A stretch of DNA of 64,000 nt, taken from positions 4,746,767-4,810,766 of the forward strand of contig OY744469.1 of the NCBI GenBank assembly GCA_963556145.1, read 5' to 3'. The translations under genes and the position numbers were made by a program. The notes below the pieces were generated by a model. It did not search any database and was not told the DNA's origin. It was given only the letters and a program-made list of their open reading frames with translations. Position 1 is the stretch's first letter. Every line of letters begins with the position of its first letter. Shown piece by piece: positions 21,574-31,625 of the stretch. Source of the stretch: Hygrocybe punicea. Taxonomy: Eukaryota; Basidiomycota; Agaricomycetes; Agaricales; Hygrophoraceae.

Positions 21574-22410
21574 AAAATCCGGCTTTCCGGTGTCGGACCG
21601 CTCTCGTCGGTTCTTTTGGTTGTGCTCGATGGTGGGCAAGGTGACGACGGCGCCGGTGTTTGGATCCGTGATCGTGACTTGTTGTTCTCTGTTTTTATAA
21701 TCCTTCGTAATGGCCTCGGAAAGCGTGAAGAACGGGCGGCCGATGAGGATTTCGTAGGGGGCGTCGTCGTCGACTTGGACTTGGAGGAAAAGATCGACGT
21801 CGCCAAAAGTGAATTTTAGGTTGGCGATCCGGCCGAGGGTGTCGTTGTCACTTTTATTTGCCGACTGCATCCGCATCTTCATATTTTGGAGGCCGTAACC
21901 GAGTTTCTCCCAAATATCGCGTCGCATGCCGATGATCATGGAACTGTTGTCGAGGACGCACTCGAATACGAATTTGCCGTTGATGAGCGGGTAGACCGCA
22001 CGGAGAGGGACTGAGTCGCGGCCGACGACGAGCGGGACGTTTTCCTGACAGTGTTGACAAGCGCGAGTAAGGATTTCGGGTGCGTGAAAATGGAAAACCT
22101 CGACGTTGTTACTCTCAGCGGTGACCTTTTTCGACGTAGTGAGGTCCTTCATGTGACGGCGGGCGTCGGACGACATGGCCAAAAGTTCTCGTTGCGAAAT
22201 GCAGACTTAAGAATCGAGCGCGCGGTCGATGACGGATTTGGCAATACCAGGATCTTCGATGGGGGCTTGGTAGCGGTATTGGGGGTGCGATGCGGGAAGG
22301 TTCTGGGGAGTGCGCGGCACGAAGGTGGTCGGCTCGGTCAGCCGCGTGTTCGAAGGTGGAACAATGGTGATCGGGTGCTCATTGACAGGTCTGGTAGACG
22401 TTTTCTCGGC
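21571..22410 (-). pseudogene. Family A aspartic protease and gag C-terminus (5' truncated)
   Basis: The intact reading stretch 22182-21571 contains LINGKFVFECVLDNSSMIIG and, later, YEILIGRPFF, matching the flap and ILIGRPF landmarks of retroviral-type proteases in this gag-protease arrangement. The usual D-[ST]-G is replaced by Asp-Asn-Ser-Ser; the family B copy has Asp-Pro-Gly-Ser. Upstream, gag text (YRYQAPIEDPGIAKSV) continues in frame but is interrupted by TAA at 22207-22209, then ends abruptly at 22410 where the fold-back element begins. The frame terminates at TAG 21571-21573 directly after GAT TTT, from which pol continues in the -1 frame. Confidence 0.75.
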
Positions 22411-22679
22411 CAGTAGACCCAGTCGTTTTGGTTAACCCAATCGCAGATATAGTTGCAAAAGGTAGGTACACATAGCGCAGTTGCTTGCTGGGGGGGTAGG
22501 TTAACCCAAGAGACAGCTCTTGCTGGGGAAATGTGGGGTGGTAGGTTGACCCAGGTACAGCTCTTGCTGGTCAAGGGTGGCAGGGTGGGTCAACCCAGTG
22601 TCAGCTCTGCCATGGGGTAGGTTAACCAGGGACAGCTATTCTGGGAAGGTTGGGTTGACCCAGGTCCAGCTGTGCAAGC

Positions 22680-23340
22680 AACGTGGGTTGACCTGGGTTG
22701 ACCGTGGACCAGCTCTTGCTGCAGGCTTGGGTTGACCTGGGTCCAGCTGTTGCTGCAGCACTGGGTTGACCGGGGCCCAGATATTGCTGCACCACCAGGT
22801 TGACCCAGATCCAGCACTTGCTGCAGGGCTTGGGTGGACCAGGGTCCAGCTATTGCTGCAGGACCGGGTTGACCTGGGTCCAGCACTTGCTTTGGGGCTT
22901 GGGTTGACCCAGGTCCGGCTCTCCCTGCAGGCTTGGGTTGACCTGGGTCCAGCTATTGCTGCAGCACTGGGTTGACCGGGGTCCAGCACTTGCTGCAGCA
23001 CTGGGTTGACCAGGGTTCAGCTATTGCTGCAGCACTGGGTTGACCTGGGTCCAGCACTTGCTGCGGGGCTTGTGTTGACTGGGGTCCAGCTATTGCTGCA
23101 GCACTTTGTTGACCCCTGTCCAGCACTTGCTGTAGGGTAGGTTGATTGGGGTCCTGCCCGTCGTGTAGCATTGCGTTGACCGCAGACCCACCCATGTCGC
23201 AGGATTGGGTTCATGACGGTCTGGCTATTGCTCCAGCATTGGGTTGACATGGCCCTGCTCTTGCTGCAGACGAAGGTTGACCCTGGCCCAGCTCTCACTG
23301 CAGGATTAGGTTGACCAGGAGCCTGCTTTTGCTTTGACAT
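22680..23340. repeat. Left 34-bp tandem array of the fold-back element
   Basis: The unit is a TTGACC(T/C)(G/A)GGTCCAGC core with TGCTGCAG spacing, about 34 bp per repeat, degenerate. Reading frames stay open across the array in several frames because 34-bp units with conserved codons cycle through; these are not taken as genes. Confidence 0.8.
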
Positions 23341-24825
23341 GGGCCCAGCCACATCCCACTCTGCCTGCATGTATTTAATGTTGACAACATTGACAGAGCT
23401 CACAACAGCTCAAACCAATATTTATTCAGAACCTGCCATATATATAAAGTAATCAAAATGTTTCAATCTGTACTTCACATAAATGTACGATGTAATATAA
23501 TTTGAATGCAATTATTAACAGCACAGGGAATAGCAAAATTACACAATTATTATTTTGACACTGCACAATATCTTACTTTTACTATCAGCCATCAGCCATT
23601 ACAGGAGCTACTTATCCCCAATGCCAATCTATGGCAAAACCAGAAATTACCCCACTTGGAATATTGTGCTTTTCTATTTAATATTGCTCAATTCTCTATT
23701 GGAATCAATATATATAACCTTACTATTACTTAAAATAGACACATACATTTAATGATTATTAAAATACATAATTAAATAGTAAAGGGCAGGAGGCAGGTGA
23801 GAGGAAGGTGGGTGTGGACTGGGAGGAAGGGTGTGGGTGTGGGAGGAAGGTGGGTGTGGGTGTGGGAGGAAGGTGGGTGTGGAGTGGGAGGAAGGTGGGT
23901 GTGGGAGTGGGAGGAAGGTGGGTGTGGAGTGGGAGGAAGGTGGGAGTGGGAGTGGAGGAAGGTGGGAGTGGGAGAAGGGAGTGAGAGTGGGAGAAGTGGG
24001 AAGGTGGGAAGGCAGGAGGCAAGGGCAGCAGGGAGAGGGAGAGGGAGAGGGAGAGGGAGAGGGAGAGGGAGGAGGAGAGGGAGGAGGAGAGGGAGGAGGA
24101 GTGGGCGGAGAGTGGGATGTACGTACCCGTTGCGTTCCCCTCGTCCTCGTCGTCTTCGTCTACGTCTCCGTCATCCCCGTCCCCGCCGTCCCCGTCCCCG
24201 TCGTCCCCGTCCCCATCGTCCCCGTCTCCGCATTCCGGTCCCTGTCGTTCCCGTTCCCGTCATTCCCCTCGTCGTCATCATCGTCCTCGTTGTTGTCGTC
24301 ATCCCCCGTAGTCCTCGTCGTCCACTGGATCGTCATCGTCGTCTCCCTCGTCCTGTCGTCTCCGTCGTCCTGTTGTCCTCTCGCTGGCCGTCTCCGTCCC
24401 GTCGTCGTCCCCTGGCTGGCCGTCTCTGCCCTCGTCGTCTCTGTCCTTGTCGTTGCCGCTGTGGTTGTCTCGGACGTCTGTCTCGGTCGTTGACGCATCC
24501 TCGTACCCGGCCTCGCGGCCTCGTTTCCGTGGCCGTTTTCATCGGCATCCGTTCTGTTTGCTGGGGTGGCCGTGGCGTTGTTTTCTGGGCTGGTGTTGGG
24601 TTCGCCTGTGTTTGTCGTGGGTGTAGCTGCAATCATTATAAACATTAGCATACAACTCACAAAAAATTCAAAAAAGACATTACCTTGGGTGCTCTTCTGC
24701 ACCCGTTTCCTGTTGTTGACGCGTTCCTGTTGTTGACGCGTTGTTGAAAACGAGTCGTTTGAAGTCGCGTGAAAGCCAACCGGCAGTTGCCGATTTCCCA
24801 AACGGGTTCGAGTTGCCAAACATGG

Positions 24826-25519
24826 ATGTGTGGCTGAAGCTTTTGAATCTTCTGGCATGCACAACAATGCATGCATACCCAAAGTCAGATCCTCAAAAGA
24901 TGTAAATATAGTATACCTACCCTCATGTCAAACTTTGTATTTTATTCGGCCCTGCGTAAAGAGCTATTCACCATTTATTCCATTCCTCTGCCAGAATTGG
25001 ACCCTTAATGATCTAACTTTGTCTTAAAAATCTGAAATTAATCTAAGGAGTACTTGAAGAAGTACTCATTGTGGTACACATAAGTGCCTGATTGTTGGTG
25101 GACCAGGACCTTTGTTGCAGCCAAGCAAATGCACAGAATTGTGCATTGTGGCTGACCCATCAACCGAGTCCAAACTTCAGCTTTACTCTGAACCTTTCAT
25201 TTCTTGGCTACAACAGATTTCTGGGACCACCAAGTGCCAGGCACTGATCATCAATACAATAGATACTTTACATAGTAGTTTCACAATTATTTTCATATTT
25301 TTCAGAGCAATATTGGTAAAGTTGCACTTTAAGGGTCTGAAATTGGCAGGGAGGTATCAATGAATCATAAATATCTCTCTATGTAGGCCATAATAAAATA
25401 CAAAATTTGGGGAGGATGTAGTTATAGGCTACTTCTATCCCCTCATGGTCTTAAATGTGTTACAAAGTTGTTGTGCTCTATGCAATAACATTGAGAAAAG
25501 TCAGATCATGCTTACATAT
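24826..25519. other. Central spacer of the fold-back element
   Basis: About 700 bp of AT-rich sequence between the two inverted arms. No coding sequence, repeat or promoter is recognised. Confidence 0.5.
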
Positions 25520-26779
25520 AAGGCAACTCGCACCCGTTTGGGCAATCGGCAACCTCCGGCGTGCGTTCAATCGTCGGCGATTCGTCGCGTACTCCACGAT
25601 GCGTCCACGAAAACAGCAGCAGCAAAATCAAGTAGAAGGTAAGTAGATTTCTCAAATTTATTATCCATTACTATGCTAGCTAATATTGTTGTTTTTATGT
25701 AGAACTTTCTCATTGCCGTGCCGGGAATGGACCGCAACACGCTTGCCCGCGCCACGTCACGTCAACGCCAAACTGAAGGGCCGAAACGGCGGATGGCAGG
25801 CAACGACGAGGACAGAGGCGATGAGGGCACAGACGGCCAGCCAGGGAAGACGACGGGGACGGAGACGGCCAGCGAAGAGACGACAGGACGACGGAGACGA
25901 CGACGACGATCCAGCGGACGACAAGGACTACGGGGGATGACGACGACAACGAGGACGATGACGACAACGAGAGGAACGACGGGAACGGGAACGACAGGGA
26001 CCAGAACGGCGGGGACGGGGACGACGGGGACGAGGACGGCGGAGACGTAGACGAAGACGACAAGGGCAACGGGAACGCAACAGGTATGTACATCCCACCC
26101 CTCCGCCCTCGTCTCCTCCCTCTTCCTCTGCCTCTCCCACTCCCACTCCCTGCTGCCCCTCCCTCCTCCCTTCCATCCTGCCCTTCACCCTCCCTTCTCC
26201 CACTCCCACTCCGTTCTCCCACACCCACACCCATACCCATACCCACACCCACACCCATACCCATACCCACACCCACACCCACACCCACTTCCAGTCCCAG
26301 TCCCAGTCCCAGTCCCAGTCCCACTCACACCTACCTTCCTCCCCCCCAACCCCTTTATTATTTAATTATGTATTTGGATAAAATAATAATTAATTTGATA
26401 TGTCCATTCTAAGTAATAGTGAGTGTTTGTGTACTGATTCCAATTGAGATTTGAGTAATATTAAATAAAAAAGGCACAAAATTCCAAGTGGGGTAATTTC
26501 TGGTTGTTATATATATAAATTTTGTTTGGGAATAAGTAGCTCATGTGAGAGATAAAGCTAAGAGTGAGAGATTGTGCATTTTCAAAATAAGAATGTTGTA
26601 ATTTTGGTATTACCTGTGCTTTGAATTATTGCATTTGAAATTATATTACATTTGAAGAAACTGAGACATTTTCTTTACCGGATATTGCATTTTCTGAATA
26701 AATATTGGCTTGAGTTGTTGTGAGCTCTGGCAATGTTGTCAACATTAAATACATGCAGGCAGAGTGGGATGTGGCTGAG

Positions 26780-27920
26780 CCTGTGTCAAAGCAAAAGCGG
26801 GATCCTGGTCAACCTAATCCTGCAGTGAGAGCTGGGCCAGGGTCAACCTTATTCTGCAGCAAGAGCAGGGCCATGTCAACCCAATGCTGGAGCAATGGCC
26901 AGACCCTCATGAATCCAAACCTGCGACATGGGTGGGTCTGGGGTCAATGCAATGCTACAGGACAGGCTGGACCCCAATCAACCTACCCTACAGTGAGTGC
27001 TGGATGTGGGTCAACAAAGTGCTGCAGCAAGAGCTGGACCCTGGTCAACACAAGCCCTGCAGCAAGTGCTGGACCCAGGTCAACCCAGTGCTGCAGCAAT
27101 AGCTGGAGCCTGGTCAACCCAAGCCTGCAGGAAGAGTGGGACCTGGGTCAACCCAAGCCCCGCAGCAAGTGCTGGACCCCGGTCAACCCAGTGCTGCAGC
27201 AATACCTGGACCCAGGTCAACCCAAGCCTGCAGGAAGAGCCAGACCTGGGTCAACCCAACCCCCGCAGCAAGTGCTGGACCCCAGTCAACCTGGTGCTGC
27301 AGCAATAGCTGAACCCTGGTCAACCCAGTGCTGCAGCAAGTGCTGGACCCTGGTCAACCCAGTGCTGCAGCAAGTGCTGGACCAAGGTCAACCCAGTGCT
27401 GCAGCAATATCTAGACCCCAGTCAACCCCAGCCCTGCAGCGAGTGCTGGATCTGGGTCAACCCAGTGCTGCAGCAATATCTGGACCCCGGTCAACCCAGT
27501 GCTGCAGCAATAGCTGGACTCAGGTCAACCCAAGCCTGCAGGAAGAGCTGGACCCCGGTCAACCCAAGCCTGCAGGGAGAGCTGGACCCGGGTCAACCCA
27601 AGCCCCAAAGCAAGTGCTGGAACCAGATCAACCCAGTGCTGCAGCAATAGCTGGACCCAGGTCAACCCAAGCCCTGCAGCAAGTGCTGGATCTGGGTCAA
27701 CCTGGTGCCACAGCAATATCTGGACCCCGGTCAACCCAGTGCTGCAGCAATAGCTGAACCCTGGTAAACCCGGTGCTGCAGCAATACCTGGACCCCAGCC
27801 ACCCCACCCTGCAGGAAGTGCTGGGCCTGGGTCAACCCAGTGCTGCAGCAACAGCTGGACCCAGGTCAACCCAAGCCTGCAGCAAGAGCTGGTCCACGGT
27901 CAACCCAGGTCAACCCACGT
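26780..27920. repeat. Right 34-bp tandem array of the fold-back element
   Basis: Reverse complement of the left array's unit (GCTGGACC...GGTCAACCC core, CTGCAGCA spacing). It is longer than the left array (about 1.1 kb against 0.65 kb), so the two arms have gained or lost units independently. Confidence 0.8.
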
Positions 27921-28184
27921 TGCTTGCACAGCTGGACCTGGGTCAACCCAACCTTCCCAGAATAGCTGTCCTGGGTTAACCTACCCCATGGCAGAGCTGA
28001 CACTGGGTTGACCCACCCTGCCACCCTTGACCAGCAAGAGCTGTACCTGGGTCAACCTACCACCCCACATTTCCCCAGCAAGAGCTGTCTCTTGGGTTAA
28101 CCTACCCCCCCAGCAAGCAACTGCGCTATGTGTACCTACCTTTTGCAACTATATCTGCGATTGGGTTAACCAAAACGACTGGGT

Positions 28185-29063
28185 CTACTGCAGAACTGAA
28201 TTCGTCCATCCCATAGGTAGAGTAACAAGTCGCAATGCTCCGAAAGGTGTTTGGAAGGTGGTGTAGTCGCGTGAAGATTCGGCGATAAGTCGTTCGTCGT
28301 ATCCGACATATAAATCAAAGCAGGCGCCACAAGATCGGCCAGCGAACTGTTCCGCCATGTGTTCAGGGATAGGGGGCACACCAGAATGTGCAATAGTAAC
28401 TGCATTTAGAGGTTCGAGACTGTGGACAATGCGAAGAGTTTTACCGCCTTTCTTCAGAACTGTAAACCAGCGCGAGTGATAGGACGAGTTCGAGGGTTCA
28501 TAAACTTTAGCGTCGATTTTGCAGCGAATAATACTGCATACTTCTTCATAAATACCAGGAGGAATAGGAATGTTGCGCTGGACCCAGGGAGTGTGCAGTA
28601 CTACAGGGAATTCGACGGGTGGAAAGAAATCAGTGCGAAAGCTTCTGCACTCGTTGTCGGTCCACGCGAAACCTTTCTCGTGTTTGCGTATAAAGTCATG
28701 CATGAGCGTGCGCTCCGCGGGCCAAAGGAAGTTGCCCTCGTGAACTTTGTTGAATGCATTGCATCATTCCTGGGTGTAGCATTCCGTGGGGACGAACGGT
28801 GGGGGATTTGGGTCGAGGATAGGAAGCTCGGCGAGTGGGTCACCAGTGATTTTGCGTATGATGCGAAATTTCTCGGGAAGTTCCGCAACGATGGGTTTAA
28901 CTTTGTGGGCGATGGGTTTGTAGACTTTCTTTTGCGCAGCGAAAATGCTAGCGAAGTCATCTGATAGTGTAGAGGGAGACGCGGATGAAGCCGAATAGGA
29001 AAAGGACGACGAGGGATCTGAGGACGAAGGAGAAACAGAAGATGAACATACTGGAGTAGACGG
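28185..29063 (-). pseudogene. Family B pol fragment: N-terminal pol and part of RT
   Basis: Minus-strand text runs from a Ser-rich linker through VYKPIAHKVKPIV, PEKFRIIRKITGDPLAELP and then the RT N-terminus (NIPIPPGIYEEV, YEPSNSSYHSRW, LRIVHSLEPLNAVTI, LRLVTLPMGWTNS). It ends at 28190 where the fold-back element begins, before the YMDD box. A TGA interrupts it at the YTQE site near 28767; family A has an Arg codon at the aligned place. The upstream part of this pol is displaced by T2 and resumes at 31626-31790 after the ACGG duplication. The rest of RT, RNase H and integrase of family B are absent from the window. Confidence 0.8.
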
Positions 29064-31625
29064 TGGACTAGGCAGGGGAGTCCTGAGCTAGTCGCAGGCT
29101 CAAGGAAAGCAGGGATCTCGTAGGATAAGGATGACTATCTACTACATGACTAAACTAGGTAATCCAACAGTCACGTGACTACCTACTACATCTTCCCCCC
29201 TCAAAACAAAGCGACGTCCTCGTCGCGACATGAAAAGGAGCACAGAAACAAAACCAAAAAAGAAAAACACAAAAACTGCTGCAAGCAAAAACAAAAACAA
29301 CACAAAAACTGACACTAAGCTGGCCTGATCCAACCTAGGGCCTGAAGTGCTCTACTCAAGTCACAAAGTCGGGGATTGCGATCCCAGTCGAGGTGCTCGG
29401 AATCAAATGAGGTAGGCTTGGGTGGGCTAAGGGGCTTGGTAATAATGGGTCGTCCAGATGCAATGCCAGACGGGTGGCTTCGTGTGAACATGGGACCATA
29501 AGGTTTTTCAAAGGTGCGTCGGGTCTGGGGTTGTATACGTGGTCGTCGTATACGGCGCTGTAAAGTGGCGAATGGTCGTCGTGAGTTGGAACGGAGGGCC
29601 GAAAGATCGCGGGGTGGGTATGTGGTTGCGAAGGCGGGGTGGAGTGGGATTGTGGCGGCGTCTTCGGCCCAGTCAAATCGCGTGGGTGCAAGTACGGGGC
29701 TTCGGGCATGGGCCGTCCTCGAGGGGATGTCAGTGCATGGGCTGGTGAGCGTGAACGTACATTTCGAGCCGTTCTCGGGCTCTCGTTGTGTTTTCTCATG
29801 CGTCTCCGCGTTCGTCCTTGTCTCGTCTCGCTCATTCGTCTCCGCCTCCCTTGGTGCGTCGTTTGTATTTATGTATTTCGCCTCCTCCGACCTCTCGTGT
29901 ACGTTTGCTCGCGTCTCGACGTTGTTTGGCCTCGGGGTTCTCACTTGAGACGTCTCGGCGGCGACGTCGTGGTTTTGGGCGGGCGTGGGCGTGGACTGGT
30001 TAGGCATTGGTGCCGGCGTGGTGGATTTGCAGTCTGAGACGCGTCTGGACGCGTTTTGTTGCGGGGGTGTTGGTTCTTGAGCAGGTGGGTGTGTTGGGAT
30101 GCGTTGGGGCGCGTTCCCGCGCAAATGTGGGGCCGTTTGGGTGGGTGTCGACGTGTGACGCGTCTCTCGTTGAATATCGGGCGATGGGGTACGCGTTGGG
30201 GCAGTGGGTGATGACGTGGCGCGTTCTGGTGCAGCGGGCGTCGTTTTTGGTGAGGGTGGGCGTGCTGGTGCGTGCTGGGACGCGTTTTCACGCGGGGTTG
30301 GATCCGTTTGGGTGCTTGACAACGACGTGGCGCGTTCGGTTGCGGGTGTAGTTGCTTTTGATGAGGGTGGACGCGTGGGGACTTGCAGGTGCCTCGTCGT
30401 CGTGCTTTTTGGTGGCGCGGCGCTGTCCGGTGTAGCGGCCGTCGTTTTTAGTGAAGTTGGGGCGTGCTGGGACTCACTTCCGTGCGACGGTGGGTCCGTT
30501 TGGGTTGGTGGTTCGTGCTGGGTTGCCACGGATACGCCAGCTGTCGGTGTCGTTTGTGTTGATGTGGATGCGCGTAGTCTCAGTGCTGTTTCCGTTTGTG
30601 TAGTGGTGGTTGCGTAGACTTCATTGGGTGCTTGTGTCCCGGCATCTGTCTGGGTAGTGCTGTTGACGCGTGGTTTCCGTCCGGCGTTGCATTCGCCGTG
30701 TTCAGCGTGCCCTGCTGTGGTCCATCTCTTCTGCTCATTTCGTTGGCCGTTCGATTCTCCTCGTCTATATGCCTTTTTGATGATTTCTTCAGTATGATTT
30801 TGACCGACCTTTTTTCCTTCTTCGAAACCGATGCGGTGTCCTTCGTTGAGGCCTGCATCTTTTCCCTCTTTGAATCCTTCGAGTTTGCCATCTTCGAATA
30901 CTGACAGCATTAATGCCTGTAAGTTTTTGACGTGCATAATTGCACCGTCCTCGGGTGAGCTTTTGACGTCTTCGTTGTCAGGTTGTACCGTGTCGTTTGT
31001 CACCTCCATGGGTGCCGTTGGTGCTGTGGTATCTGCGGTTGCACGGTTTTTTGTAGTCTTAGCGGCTTTCTTCGTCGTTCTCTTGTTATTGCTAGGTCCT
31101 GGCATGATAGTAGGTGAAATAATTGCAGCAGGATATAGTGGAAGCTCGTGTGTTGGGGTAACTCGTGTAAGGGAAGGCTTTTTCGTATCGGACTTCTGGG
31201 CGAAAACTCGTGTTTGATGGCAGCTCGTGGGGGGAAACTCTCGTGTAGGGACTCGGTGACTCGTGTTTGGTGACGGCTTGTGGGGAAAACTCTCGCGTTG
31301 GGGCTGTGTTGGGAAAACTCTTGTAGGGTAGAACTTGTGTGTGAGGGAACTTTCGCTGTGGCTCGTGTTTGGTGGGACTTTGGCTGTAGACTCGCGTTTG
31401 GTGAGGAAGTTGAATGCTGTGATAAATCTTGCTCGAAAATGGCTAAGACAAAAGGACTGGAGCTTTGGCAGGGTTCGAATCACGATCTCATCACCAGGTG
31501 GACTAGGCAGGGGAGTCCTGAGCTAGTCGCAGGCTCAAGGAAAGCAGGGATCTCGTAGGATAAGGATGACTATCTACTACATGACTAAACTAGGTAATCC
31601 AACAGTCACGTGACTACCTACTACA
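29064..31625 (-). mobile_element. T2: small LTR element (127-bp identical LTRs)
   Basis: Direct repeats 29064-29190 and 31499-31625 are identical over 127 bp (TGTAGTAGG...CTAGTCCA in the minus sense). ACGG flanks both ends (29060-29063 and 31626-31629). Just inside the 5' LTR, plus-strand positions 31472-31496 spell the 3' end of a tRNA including GGTTCGAATC and terminal CACCA, so the primer site is unusually long (about 25 nt). A purine run (GAGGGGGGAAGA, minus sense) precedes the 3' LTR. One long gene is inside. Identical LTRs suggest a recent insertion, into the pol of family B. Confidence 0.87.
29315..31105 (-). CDS. T2 single ORF: putative gag-like protein
   Basis: Open from near the primer site; the first ATG in a sensible place is at 31105, giving about 596 residues. 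The N-terminus is basic (SNNKRTTKKAAKTTKN). Then comes a Gly-x3-Gly-x3 helix-like segment rich in EG repeats (LEGFKEGKDAGLNEGHRIGFEEGKK, about residues 65-90). A long Thr/Pro/Ser-rich tract has recurring STQTD and APARPPSP words. The C-terminal region holds FDWAEDAATIPLHP and a basic/aromatic tail ending LGWIRPA. There is no protease, RT or zinc knuckle, so T2 must borrow enzymes if mobile. I believe such ORFs recur in Agaricomycete small LTR elements, but the function is unknown. Position and singularity suggest a capsid-like role. Confidence 0.65.
   Translation of the reverse strand: MPGPSNNKRTTKKAAKTTKNRATADTTAPTAPMEVTNDTVQPDNEDVKSSPEDGAIMHVKNLQALMLSVFEDGKLEGFKEGKDAGLNEGHRIGFEEGKKVGQNHTEEIIKKAYRRGESNGQRNEQKRWTTAGHAEHGECNAGRKPRVNSTTQTDAGTQAPNEVYATTTTQTETALRLRASTSTQTTPTAGVSVATQHEPPTQTDPPSHGSESQHAPTSLKTTAATPDSAAPPKSTTTRHLQVPTRPPSSKATTPATERATSLSSTQTDPTPRENASQHAPARPPSPKTTPAAPERATSSPTAPTRTPSPDIQRETRHTSTPTQTAPHLRGNAPQRIPTHPPAQEPTPPQQNASRRVSDCKSTTPAPMPNQSTPTPAQNHDVAAETSQVRTPRPNNVETRANVHERSEEAKYINTNDAPREAETNERDETRTNAETHEKTQREPENGSKCTFTLTSPCTDIPSRTAHARSPVLAPTRFDWAEDAATIPLHPAFATTYPPRDLSALRSNSRRPFATLQRRIRRPRIQPQTRRTFEKPYGPMFTRSHPSGIASGRPIITKPLSPPKPTSFDSEHLDWDRNPRLCDLSRALQALGWIRPA

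Larger units (their letters stand above)
22411..28190. mobile_element. 5.8-kb fold-back element with multi-kilobase inverted arms
   Basis: Ends are CAGTAGACCCAGTCG...CGACTGGGTCTACTG. About 360 bp at each end (22411-22780 and 27820-28190) are almost perfect inverted copies. Inward come inverted arrays of a 34-bp unit, then matching AT-rich segments (23390-23420 against 26695-26730), inverted GTGGGA-rich blocks (23790-24000 against 26150-26340), inverted Asp/Gly/Asn-coding low-complexity blocks (24120-24480 against 25800-26090) and a shared boundary (GGGTTCGAGTTGCC near 24805 against GGCAACTCGCACCCG near 25524). Arms therefore span about 22411-24825 and 25520-28190 with a spacer of about 700 bp. 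No transposase is seen. Flanking DNA differs on the two sides (gag of A, RT of B) and no target duplication matches. Confidence 0.75.

Noticed and set aside
23797..24648. 283-codon Gly/Arg-rich frame and its antisense Thr/Asp-rich frame in the fold-back arm
   Set aside because: Low-complexity text present in both inverted arms; no start or domain. It may be a degraded gene in the antisense sense, but this cannot be supported.
26720..27757. 345-codon frame over the right 34-bp array (and similar frames on the left array)
   Set aside because: Open only because the tandem unit lacks stops in several frames; the peptide is a repeat of the unit and mirrored frames exist on the other arm.
29514..30617. 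Plus-strand frames opposite the T2 ORF
   Set aside because: Shadows of the minus-strand gag-like gene caused by its Thr/Pro codon bias.
31472..31496. A tRNA gene fragment
   Set aside because: Only the 3' 25 nt including CCA are present, next to an LTR in the primer-site position; CCA is not encoded in eukaryotic tRNA genes.
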